Shown: positions 1 through 6,800 of the stretch, one piece after another
Layout: the number at the start of each line of letters is the position of its first letter
How positions within the stretch are numbered: the stretch's first letter is position 1
Assembly (NCBI GenBank): GCA_964432985.1
Contig: CAYSPT010000084.1
Location: 1-20,083, forward strand
Length of the DNA stretch: 20,083 bases
Direction of reading: 5' to 3'
Source: CAYSPT01 sp964432985
Lineage (GTDB): Bacteria; Muiribacteriota; CAYSPT01
Position numbers and translations under genes: made by a program
Notes under the pieces: generated by a model
Told to the model about the DNA's origin: nothing
The model's database searches: none
Seen by the model: only the letters and a program-made list of their open reading frames with translations

Positions 1-52
1 TCGTACCCACGTTCACGTGAGGTTTTGTCCGTTCAAATTTCTCCTTCGCCAT
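1..52 (-). CDS. tuf: Elongation factor Tu, N-terminal fragment (gene runs off the window)
   Basis: EF-Tu is the GTPase that brings aminoacyl-tRNA to the ribosome. Only the first 17 codons are present. They read MAKEKFERTKPHVNVGT, the standard EF-Tu N-terminus just before the first GTP-binding loop. The ATG at 50-52 is preceded by a strong Shine-Dalgarno (AAGGAGG, complement of 64-70) at normal spacing. It follows fusA by 47 bases with no terminator between, so it is most likely the last gene of an rpsL-rpsG-fusA-tuf operon. A second tuf end lies at the other edge of the window, so the chromosome carries two tuf copies or one copy seen from each side of a duplication. Confidence 0.95.
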   Translation of the reverse strand, partial: MAKEKFERTKPHVNVGT

Positions 53-99
53 TGTATGCTCTACCTCCTTTGCTCTTCACAGCAGTTGTTTTCCATTTA

Positions 100-2244
100 C
101 TATGCAACATGACCCAGAATTCTGTTGGAGATGCTGGTGGGCACCTCAGTGTAATGTGAAAACTCCATGGTGTACGTCCCTCGTCCCTGGGTCAATGAAC
201 GAAGCGACGTCATATATCCAAACATAGCTGACAGCGGTGCCATGGCACGAAGAATCTGAATTGCCTTTCCACCAGGAAAGTTCTTGACATCCATTCCACG
301 CACGTCGGCCCGGCGGGCGTGAAGATCTCCCAGTACCTCACCGAGATACTCAGTGGGAACGATGACCTCCACTGCCATGCAAGGTTCGAGAAGTACCGGT
401 TTCCCCTGGGCCAGACCTTTTCTGATCGCCAGAGAAGCAGCTATGCGAAAAGCGACTTCTGTCGAGTCAACCTCATGATACGATCCGTCGATAAGGGTAG
501 CCTTAACATCCCGCACCTGGTAGCCGGCCAGTTCACCGGATTCCAGGGCGTCCATGACACCCTCTTCCACGGCTTCAATAAATTCTTTGCGCAGCACATG
601 GCCTTTCAAGGCGTTTTTAAAGCTGTTCCCCTGACCCCGTTCACCCGGTTCCATGGCCAGAAACACATGTCCATACTGCCCGCGCCCACCACTCTGGTGA
701 ACATATTTACCTTCAACACGCCCAACGGGAGCCGTTATCGTCTCCCGGTATGAAACCTGCGGGTTACCGGAACGCACCCGCATACCAAACTCCCGTTTCA
801 GCCGCTCGATGAGCACTTCCAGGTGAAGCTCACCCATCCCGGATATCAGGGTCTGGCCCGTTTCCTCGTCCTGTTTGGTCAGAAAAGTAGGATCTTCCTG
901 TGATAGCTTTCCAAGCGAGACCATCAGCTTTTCATAGTCGGCCATGGTGTACGGTTCTACCGAAACGAAGATGACCGGTTCGGGGATGGAGATCTGTTCA
1001 AGTACGATGGGGTGAGATTTTGTGCACAGTGTATCGCCGGTAGTGGATTTCTTAAGACCGACCACTGCCACGATATCTCCGGCGGAGCCCTCTTCGAGCA
1101 CGTTTCGTTTGTTGGCATGCATCTGCATGAGCTTGGTGATCCGTTCGGTACAGTCCTTGTTGGCGTTATATATATGACTCGGAGTCTTGATCTCCCCAGA
1201 ATATATTCTGACGTAGCTGACCCGTCCCACGTACGAGTCGGTTTGTACCTTGAATACCAGCCCGGCAAACGGTTCTTTCGGATCAGAGTTGCGGATCAGC
1301 TTTTTGTCCCGCCGGGGATGGACTCCTCCCACCGGCGGCATGTCCAGCGGTGAAGGCAGGAACGTGCAGATCGCGTCAAGAAGCGGCTGGATACCCTTGT
1401 TTTTCAAGGCCGAACCGCACAGTACGGGCACAGCCTTATTGGCGATGGTGCATCGCCTGATGGCCCCTAATATCTCATCGGTGGCCGGCACCCCGTTTAG
1501 GTATGCCTCAGCGAACACATCATCCAGATCGGCCAGGGTCTCCAGTAGCAGCGACCGTTTCTCCTCCATGTCGGACACTGCTAATTCGGGTACCTCAACC
1601 ATCTCGAAGGTCGCTCCCAGGTCTTCACTGCTGTAAATGAGGCCCTTACCACCGATCACGTCGACGACACCCACAAGTTCATCTTCCAACCCGATAGGAA
1701 CCTGCAGCGGCAGCACCACAGCTCCGAGTTTCGTCTCTATTTCGTCCAGTGTGTTCTGGAAATTGGCGCCCATCCGGTCGAGCTTGTTGATAAACGCTAT
1801 GCGGGGAACATGGTAGCGGTCCGCCTGCCTCCAGACGGTTTCTGTCTGGGGCTGTACCCCCTCCACGGAAGAAAGAACCAACACAGCTCCATCAAGCACC
1901 CGGAGTGAGCGTTCTACCTCGATCGTAAAATCCACGTGGCCGGGCGTGTCAATCAGATTGACTTTTTTATTGTTCCACTCAAAAGTAGTGGCCGCCGAGG
2001 TAATCGTGATACCGCGTTCCTGCTCCTGCTCCATCCAGTCCATGGTGGCGGAACCTTCATCGACCTCACCCATCCGGTGAACACGGCCGGTGTAGTAGAG
2101 AATACGCTCGGTAACCGTAGTCTTACCGGCATCGATGTGCGCCATTATCCCGATATTCCTGAGATCAGCCAGTGTTTCTTCAGCTTGAGCTGATTTATCA
2201 GTAGAAGTTGCTTTAGCAACCGAAACTGATTTATCAGTAGTCAT
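100..2244 (-). CDS. fusA: Elongation factor G with an unusual N-terminal extension
   Basis: EF-G is the ribosomal translocase GTPase and also acts in ribosome recycling. The 714 residues show all GTPase motifs: G1 AHIDAGKT (35-42), switch I RGITIT (77-82), DTPGH (99-103, with the catalytic His103), NKLD (153-156) and a GSA motif near 280. Domain II, the domain III/IV junction and the glycine-rich SGGRGQYGHV loop of domain IV follow in order. The ATG start is supported by GGGAGGTG about ten bases upstream. Residues 1-28 are longer than usual by about 18-20 residues and contain a repeated TDKS peptide (3-6 and 15-18). This stretch is encoded by four adjacent short palindromes (2181-2238), which looks like an in-frame insertion. 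It lies 97 bases after rpsG and ends with TAG 47 bases before tuf. Identity is certain; only the role of the extension is unknown. Confidence 0.99.
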   Translation of the reverse strand: MTTDKSVSVAKATSTDKSAQAEETLADLRNIGIMAHIDAGKTTVTERILYYTGRVHRMGEVDEGSATMDWMEQEQERGITITSAATTFEWNNKKVNLIDTPGHVDFTIEVERSLRVLDGAVLVLSSVEGVQPQTETVWRQADRYHVPRIAFINKLDRMGANFQNTLDEIETKLGAVVLPLQVPIGLEDELVGVVDVIGGKGLIYSSEDLGATFEMVEVPELAVSDMEEKRSLLLETLADLDDVFAEAYLNGVPATDEILGAIRRCTIANKAVPVLCGSALKNKGIQPLLDAICTFLPSPLDMPPVGGVHPRRDKKLIRNSDPKEPFAGLVFKVQTDSYVGRVSYVRIYSGEIKTPSHIYNANKDCTERITKLMQMHANKRNVLEEGSAGDIVAVVGLKKSTTGDTLCTKSHPIVLEQISIPEPVIFVSVEPYTMADYEKLMVSLGKLSQEDPTFLTKQDEETGQTLISGMGELHLEVLIERLKREFGMRVRSGNPQVSYRETITAPVGRVEGKYVHQSGGRGQYGHVFLAMEPGERGQGNSFKNALKGHVLRKEFIEAVEEGVMDALESGELAGYQVRDVKATLIDGSYHEVDSTEVAFRIAASLAIRKGLAQGKPVLLEPCMAVEVIVPTEYLGEVLGDLHARRADVRGMDVKNFPGGKAIQILRAMAPLSAMFGYMTSLRSLTQGRGTYTMEFSHYTEVPTSISNRILGHVA
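2181..2238. repeat. Four adjacent short palindromes inside the fusA start region
   Basis: Read on the + strand, four inverted repeats sit side by side: CAGCT-TG-AGCTG (2181-2192), CTGAT-TT-ATCAG (2190-2201), GTTGCT-TT-AGCAAC (2207-2220) and ACTGAT-TT-ATCAGT (2225-2238). Each has perfect arms and a 2-nt centre. Together they cover codons 3-22 of fusA, exactly the segment by which this EF-G is longer than its relatives. The 14-mer at 2188-2201 recurs within the hairpin at 19952-19967. The sequence shows the palindromes; insertion of a small palindromic element is inference. Confidence 0.85.
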
Positions 2245-2268
2245 CTCTCTCTACACCTCCCGTCAACT

Positions 2269-2328
2269 AACGTGTACGTTCAACGAGTACGTTCGTTACC
2301 GAATAACATTCGCTTACGAATGCATTCG
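2269..2328. repeat. Serial palindromes in the rpsG-fusA spacer
   Basis: The 97-base spacer between rpsG and fusA holds a chain of overlapping inverted repeats: AACGT-GT-ACGTT (2269-2280), AACG-AGTA-CGTT (2282-2293), CGAAT-AAC-ATTCG (2300-2312), CATTCG-CTTA-CGAATG (2307-2322) and the perfect 12-mer CGAATGCATTCG (2317-2328). The last three share arms, so alternative hairpins are possible in the mRNA. There is no T-run, so it is not a standard terminator. It may be a processing or translational control structure, or debris of palindromic repeats. Confidence 0.75.
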
Positions 2329-2341
2329 CCTCGTCAATTAT

Positions 2342-2815
2342 TTACCAGCGGTAATGGGCGAATGCCCTGTTTGCCTCTGCCATCTTGTGGGTGTCTTCTC
2401 TCTTCTTGATAGAAGCCCCTTCCCCACGGGAGGCAGCCATTAACTCGTCTGCCAGTCTCTCCTCCATCGGACGCCCGCCCCTGGCGGTGGAGTACTGAAT
2501 CAACCACCTGATACCCAACGCTTGCCTCCGCTCGGGTCGAACCTCGATGGGGACCTGGTATGTCGCGCCCCCGACACGGCGAGATTTAACTTCCAGAACC
2601 GGTTTGACATTCTTCATGGCCAGCCGGAACACCTCTATCGGCTTCTCATCGGTGATTTTCCGGCCGATAATATCAAGCGCTCCATAAAAAATCTTTTCTG
2701 CTTTACTCCTCTTTCCGGCTTCCATGAGAGAGTTGATGAACTTGGTCACCAGAGTACTCCCGTAAACCGGATCAGGAAGGATTTCAACTTTATGTTTCAC
2801 CTTACGCCTGGGCAC
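2342..2815 (-). CDS. rpsG: 30S ribosomal protein S7
   Basis: S7 is the primary binding protein that nucleates assembly of the 30S head and lines the E site. The 157-residue length is normal. Diagnostic stretches are PDPVYGSTLVTKFINSLM (14-31), RRVGGATYQVPIEVRPERR (79-97) and the C-terminal EANRAFAHYRW. The protein ends at HYRW, as in Gram-positive and Chloroflexota-type S7, without the tail seen in E. coli. The start is GTG, placed nine bases after AAGGAGG. It follows rpsL by 24 bases, so the two are certainly cotranscribed. In E. coli S7 represses its own operon by binding the rpsL-rpsG junction; here that junction is too short for the same large structure. Confidence 0.99.
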   Translation of the reverse strand: MPRRKVKHKVEILPDPVYGSTLVTKFINSLMEAGKRSKAEKIFYGALDIIGRKITDEKPIEVFRLAMKNVKPVLEVKSRRVGGATYQVPIEVRPERRQALGIRWLIQYSTARGGRPMEERLADELMAASRGEGASIKKREDTHKMAEANRAFAHYRW

Positions 2816-2839
2816 TGCTTCACTCCTCCTTTGTTTCGA

Positions 2840-3223
2840 TCAGGCAATGACCGTCTTCTTGGGCCGTTTGGTCCCATACTTGGAACGGCTGCGCCGCCTG
2901 TTATCCACTCCTGAAGTATCAAGTGTACCCCGTATAACATGGTACCTGACACCCGGCAGGTCTTTCACACGGCCGCCTCTAACCAGTACAATTGAATGCT
3001 CCTGGAGGTTGTGGCCTTCACCGGGAATGTAACACGTAAATTCTACTCCTGACGTCAGACGGACACGCGCCACTTTACGAAGCGCCGAGTTAGGCTTCTT
3101 CGGTGTGGTGGTGTACACACGAGTGCACACTCCCCTGCGCTGGGGGGATCCTTTAAGGGCCGGATCAATCCGCCGCCGGGATCTCTTCCTTCCCTTCTTC
3201 AACAATTGATTAATCGTGGGCAT
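2840..3223 (-). CDS. rpsL: 30S ribosomal protein S12
   Basis: S12 sits at the decoding centre and controls accuracy. The 127 residues include the two invariant loops: TTPKKPNSALRKVARVRL (39-56) and VRGGRVKDLPGVRYH (81-95). Lys42, Lys43 and Lys87, common sites of streptomycin-resistance changes, are all wild type, and Asp88, the site modified by RimO in many bacteria, is present. The N-terminal segment lacks the approximately 13-residue insert seen in some Gram-positive S12 proteins. It starts with ATG; the Shine-Dalgarno (GAAAGG) is modest and lies somewhat far upstream. It is the first gene of the rpsL-rpsG-fusA-tuf unit, with a promoter predicted at 3300-3328 and a structured leader. Confidence 0.99.
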   Translation of the reverse strand: MPTINQLLKKGRKRSRRRIDPALKGSPQRRGVCTRVYTTTPKKPNSALRKVARVRLTSGVEFTCYIPGEGHNLQEHSIVLVRGGRVKDLPGVRYHVIRGTLDTSGVDNRRRSRSKYGTKRPKKTVIA

Positions 3224-3248
3224 TACCTAAACACACCTTTCACTCAAG

Positions 3249-3289
3249 CCGCATACTATGCGGACAAGGTCCGCGCATACTATGCGGAC
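3249..3289 (-). repeat. Twin palindromic 16-nt repeat in the rpsL leader
   Basis: The 16-mer CGCATACTATGCGGAC occurs exactly twice (3250-3265 and 3274-3289), with centres 24 bases apart. Each copy is a palindrome: CCGCATA-C-TATGCGG at 3249-3263 and CGCATA-C-TATGCG at 3274-3286. A third hairpin, GCGGAC-AAG-GTCCGC (3260-3274), can form between them by using their flanks, so mutually exclusive folds exist. It lies just downstream of the predicted transcription start (about 3293) and upstream of the rpsL ribosome-binding site. It could be a pair of operator sites or an RNA switch-like leader; the sequence does not decide. Confidence 0.8.
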
Positions 3290-3299
3290 TAGGGAGGGT

Positions 3300-3328
3300 A
3301 TTTTAACAAGAGAAGCCCGACAAGTCAA
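3300..3328 (-). promoter_or_regulatory. Predicted sigma-70-type promoter for rpsL-rpsG-fusA-tuf
   Basis: On the minus strand there is a -35 TTGACT (3323-3328), a 17-base spacer, and a -10 TAAAAT (3300-3305) with an upstream TG that makes an extended -10 (TGTTAAAAT). Transcription would start near 3293, giving a leader of about 70 nt. The same nonamer TGTTAAAAT forms the -10 of the predicted rpoB promoter, which supports both calls. Confidence 0.7.
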
Positions 3329-3372
3329 GCATTTCCTGCAAAAATAGGCAAGTTTCATGCCAAAACCACTAA

Positions 3373-3434
3373 AACAGCCGTTTGCCCGAAGATCTCATAC
3401 CAAATGCTGCGCGAACAGCGTGGCCGAAGCAAAG
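3373..3434 (+). repeat. Degenerate repeat copy A (truncated)
   Basis: This segment shares AACAG, CCGTTTG-CCGAAGATCTCATA and CTGCGC-AACAG with copy C at 3605-3704, in the same order and spacing. It seems to lack the distal part of the longer copies B and C. Together with B, C and the inverted D it defines a repeat family confined, in this window, to the rpoC-rpsL spacer. Confidence 0.55.
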
Positions 3435-3474
3435 CAGCATTTCACCTGCCTGATATCTAATATAACCAAATCTA

Positions 3475-3575
3475 AACAGTATGTTTGTCTGAAGGCCTTG
3501 TGTCGGAGGCTTTACCATATCCGGTTACCGAACGGAGGTGGTCAAGAAGCGGATTAGCCACGGAGGGCGTATCGC
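3475..3575 (+). repeat. Degenerate repeat copy B
   Basis: It aligns with copy C along about 100 bases. Shared blocks are AACAG, GTTTGTCTGAAG, TCGGAGGCT, GTTA-CGAA, GTCAAGA-GCGG and GCCA-GGA-GGCG, in the same order. By eye about two thirds of positions agree, and many differences are transitions. No coding function is apparent. Confidence 0.65.
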
Positions 3576-3604
3576 CACTGACCCAGCCGATGTCCGGAGG
3601 CATG

Positions 3605-3704
3605 AACAGACGTTTGTCTGAAGATCTCATATCGGAGGCTGCGCAACAGTCGTTAGCGAAGATTGGCGCGTCAAGACGCGGTTGTCCGAGCCATGGATGG
3701 CGAG
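3605..3704 (+). repeat. Degenerate repeat copy C
   Basis: This is the best preserved copy. It contains its own small palindromes, CAGAC-GTTT-GTCTG (3607-3620) and CGCGTC-AA-GACGCG (3667-3680). It is matched directly by copies A and B and in reverse orientation by copy D, so C and D form the arms of an imperfect inverted repeat about 200 bases long around the strong hairpins at 3707-3749. Confidence 0.65.
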
Positions 3705-3706
3705 TG

Positions 3707-3749
3707 CGCACATGATATGTGCGGTCGCGCACAGGATGTGCGCGACCGC
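3707..3749. repeat. Two strong perfect hairpins downstream of rpoC
   Basis: CGCACAT-GAT-ATGTGCG (3707-3723) has a 7-bp stem. GCGGTCGCGCACA-GGA-TGTGCGCGACCGC (3721-3749) has a perfect 13-bp, GC-rich stem with a 3-nt loop. Both share the core GCACA/TGTGC. Lying 70-110 bases past the rpoC stop they would protect or end the rpoBC mRNA, but no U-run follows on the minus strand, so I do not call a terminator. Confidence 0.85.
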
Positions 3750-3806
3750 CAATAAAGCGATACGGATGTCGCAGCCGGAGATTCAGAGATCGAAAGACAA
3801 ACGGCC
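3741..3806 (-). repeat. Degenerate repeat copy D (inverted)
   Basis: Read on the minus strand from 3806, this matches copy C: CGTTTGTCT, GATCTC, GGCTGCG, CGT, and ATTGGCG occur in the same order, at about 70% identity by eye over some 62 bases. It begins 12 bases after the rpoC stop codon. With copy C it forms terminal inverted arms, the layout of a small non-autonomous mobile element; this is inference. Confidence 0.6.
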
Positions 3807-3818
3807 GTCCGGCGTTTA

Positions 3819-6800
3819 CTAGTTCAAGTCTTTGAGGTCTTCGGCCGTCAGCACCTTGCCTTCCTCGAGCACCAGCTCTTCGTTTTCGCCGAGCATCTCA
3901 TCATCGGATTCCAGCATTGCATCTTCCGGTATATCTCCCAGGAGGCTGCTGAGAGCCGACTCGCTCTCCAGCAGCGTGCCCCGGATATCCGGAAGACCCG
4001 TCCCGGCTGGGATGAGCTTACCGATGATGAGGTTTTCCTTGAGACCCTTCAAACAGTCAATCTTACCTTCAATGGCAGCCCGGGTGAGAACCCTGGTTGT
4101 CTCCTGGAAGGAAGCGGCCGAAATGAAGCTGTCGGTGGTCAACGAAGCCTTGGTGATACCCTGGAATATCTGCTTGCCCTTGGCAGGCTCCCGGCCCGCC
4201 TTAATGATGCCCCGGTTCTTATCCTTGAAATCATTAATGTGGACGATCTCACTGGGAAGGAATTCACTCGCTCCAGGCTCCATGACCCGCACTTTACGCA
4301 TCATCTGGCGCACGATCACCTCGATGTGCTTCTCGTTAATGGTAACACCCTGTGCCTTGTACACCTGTTGAATCTCGTCAATCAGGTACCGTTGTCCCGC
4401 CGTGATACCGGCAACCTTGGCCAGTTTACGAGGTGACAGGTTACCTTCTGATATCTGGTCGCCGGCCTTGACAAGTTCGCCGTCGGAGATCATCAGTTTG
4501 GTGGTGCCGAATTGAGCCTTGTATTGCCTCTTCTCACCGGTCATCGTGGTAATCTGGATGTTGCTGCCCCTGACACGGATCTCTCCGTCGTCCTCCACAA
4601 TAAACGCTTCGACCTTGGGCCGGCGGATTTCGAACAGGTCAGCCACTCGCGGCAGACCCTGGATGATGTCGATGGTCTTCTTGGCCGATATGCCCCACTT
4701 GGCCAGGATCGTTCCTTTCTTGACGTAATCGGAACACCGCACCCGCCTGACATTCAGATCTCTTCCCGGTTTGACGATCTCATTCACCGTCTCTCGGGTT
4801 GCCACTTGGCCGGCAAGATGAATGATCTCACCGGTAGTCATGTCGAATATGGTTTTCCTGACGACCTTGCCGGGCAGCTTGTTCTTGACCAATGCGGCTT
4901 TCCTGAGGGGAAGCTCCACGTCTTCCACTTTCAGCTCCGCACCGTCCAGTACCTGGTGAGACTCACCGGTGCGAACCCTGATCTCTCCGATAGTGGTCCG
5001 GATCTTCCCTTCTTTGGTGCGTCGTTTTACCAGATGTATCACGCCGTCCTGGTCGTGTGCGTACTCTATCCGCCAGAGGCTCCCCTTAGGAGGTTTCGAC
5101 TTGAAGTACACCTCGCCGGTGGAGTATAGGACACGGATGTTCGGCTCCGTTACCGGAAGTTTTCCGGGAGCAATGTTCAGGCGCTCCTCGACGATCTTGT
5201 CCGCCAGTTTCTTGTTGATGATGGTCTTAGCTTTGGCGAGGACCTTACCGGAATCCTTCAGGATAACGTCTTCCTTGAGCTTCTTGCCAAGAATACGCTC
5301 CTTGATATCTTCCGGCTCTACGTCTACCAGCGAAACATCGTCGAAGAGGCGCACCTCGTCGCTGCCGTCGAATACTTTGCAGTGATGCGTGAGTATCGGC
5401 GCGAAACGCACCTTGTAACAGTTTTCCTTATCCAGGACGATACGTTCGCTGGAGAGGAACTTGAAGTTGGTGAGCAAGGCCAGCTTACGGCCCCGTCTGA
5501 CTTCTTCTTCCTCTTGTACCAGCACCTCCATGGTCGGCACGGTTCGGTACTTCTTCTCGATTTTCTCCACCCGGATGATCTTGCGGCCGCCGTCGACGTC
5601 TTCGATGCTCTTGAAGCCGATGGGCTCGGTGAGCAGATCGCCCTGCTTGACGAACATGCCTTTCTTGACCTTCAAGGGAAGCCCTGCCGGAATGATATGC
5701 TCCTCACCGTAGTAGACACCGATCTTGGTGACCACGTCCTCACCGGTGGCTTTATCGTACCGGGTTATATAGTTCACCTTACCGTCGATCTCTGTGGTGA
5801 TGGGCTCCATTTCCTCGATAAGGGAATCGCCGACTTTCACCTTGTCCCGGTCTTTGACACACACCTTGGCACCCTCTGGAATCTCGTACTCCTCGAGCAT
5901 GTTAAGAACACTCAGGCTGTTGAGATGCACCGGGTAGATGAGCTCAGTACCCTGCTTGATGTTTTCACCGTTCTTTACCCGCATTTCAGCGCCGCGCGGC
6001 ACGTAGTAGTCCCGCTCTTCGCCGAGAACCACCTGGGATATGTTCAGTTTTTCCTTGGCGAACTTTCTCACCAACTGCTTGGTCAGCGGCTGGCCGGCCT
6101 TGGCAAACACGTTACCGGTGCGGACGTGGGTCACATCTTTCTCCAAACAAGTGCCAACGTGCTTGGAGAGCGTGTCATCGATGCTCTTGATCTCGATGAC
6201 GTTATTAATGTGTATCCGGTTGTTCTCCACCTTGACCGACGGGATCTTGTCTTTCAACCCCTTGATTTTCTTCTCAAGGTCGATATCGATTTCCTGGTGA
6301 AGCTTGCCAATCAGCTTCTTGCCTACGCGAATACTCTCGGTGAGTATTTTTCCGACCAGGCTCAGGTTTTCGTTAACCGGCATCTCCACTTCTTTCTCGT
6401 AGGAGATCTTACCGGCGATATCGCTCACCAGGAGCATCCGGTTGGCCAGTTCCTCGGTAATCTCCTGAGCCCGCTCCAGAATGAGTTCCCCGGAGCTGAC
6501 ATCAATGATGTCGTTCATGGATATCCTGTTGGCGATCTTCTTCTTGATGGATTCCTTGTCGGTAAGGCTGATTTTGCTCAGATTCCTGACGACCACGCGC
6601 CTGATGAACTTACCGCTTTCCTCATCGAGGAACGGTTTTTCCACTGAAACCACGCCGTCAAGCTGGGAAGAAAGCACCAGCGGATGGGTAACGGCTTCGT
6701 TTGCCGCAACCGATTCGCCCGGCTGGATCTTTACCTGATTCATGAACAGCTTGAGGTCCTTGGGAAGCATGTAGATACGCTCCAGGTTGACCACGATACG

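Larger units (their letters stand above)
3224..3818. other. 595-base spacer between rpoC and rpsL: repeats and a promoter, no gene
   Basis: No credible protein is encoded here; the short open frames on both strands overlap degenerate repeats and lack ribosome-binding sites or recognisable motifs. In transcription order it holds the inverted repeat copy D (3741-3806, starting 12 bases after the rpoC stop), strong hairpins (3707-3749), repeat copies C, B and A, the rpsL promoter (3300-3328) and the twin-palindrome leader (3249-3289). The rplGB (L7Ae-like) gene that Bacillota often have between rpoC and rpsL is absent. No U-tailed terminator for rpoBC is visible. Confidence 0.75.

Noticed and set aside
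3357..3732. Small open frames (66-86 codons) on both strands in the rpoC-rpsL spacer
   Set aside because: They coincide with the degenerate repeats and inherit their repetition; no start signals or conserved domains.
3721..3749. Intrinsic terminator of rpoBC
   Set aside because: Strong stem but the transcript continues with GCACAUAUC-type sequence and no U-tract; called as a hairpin only.
5382..6647. 421-codon open frame on the + strand opposite rpoC
   Set aside because: Mirror of the rpoC trigger-loop insert; rich in repeated hydrophobic/His patterns that follow from the opposite-strand codons. No evidence of translation.
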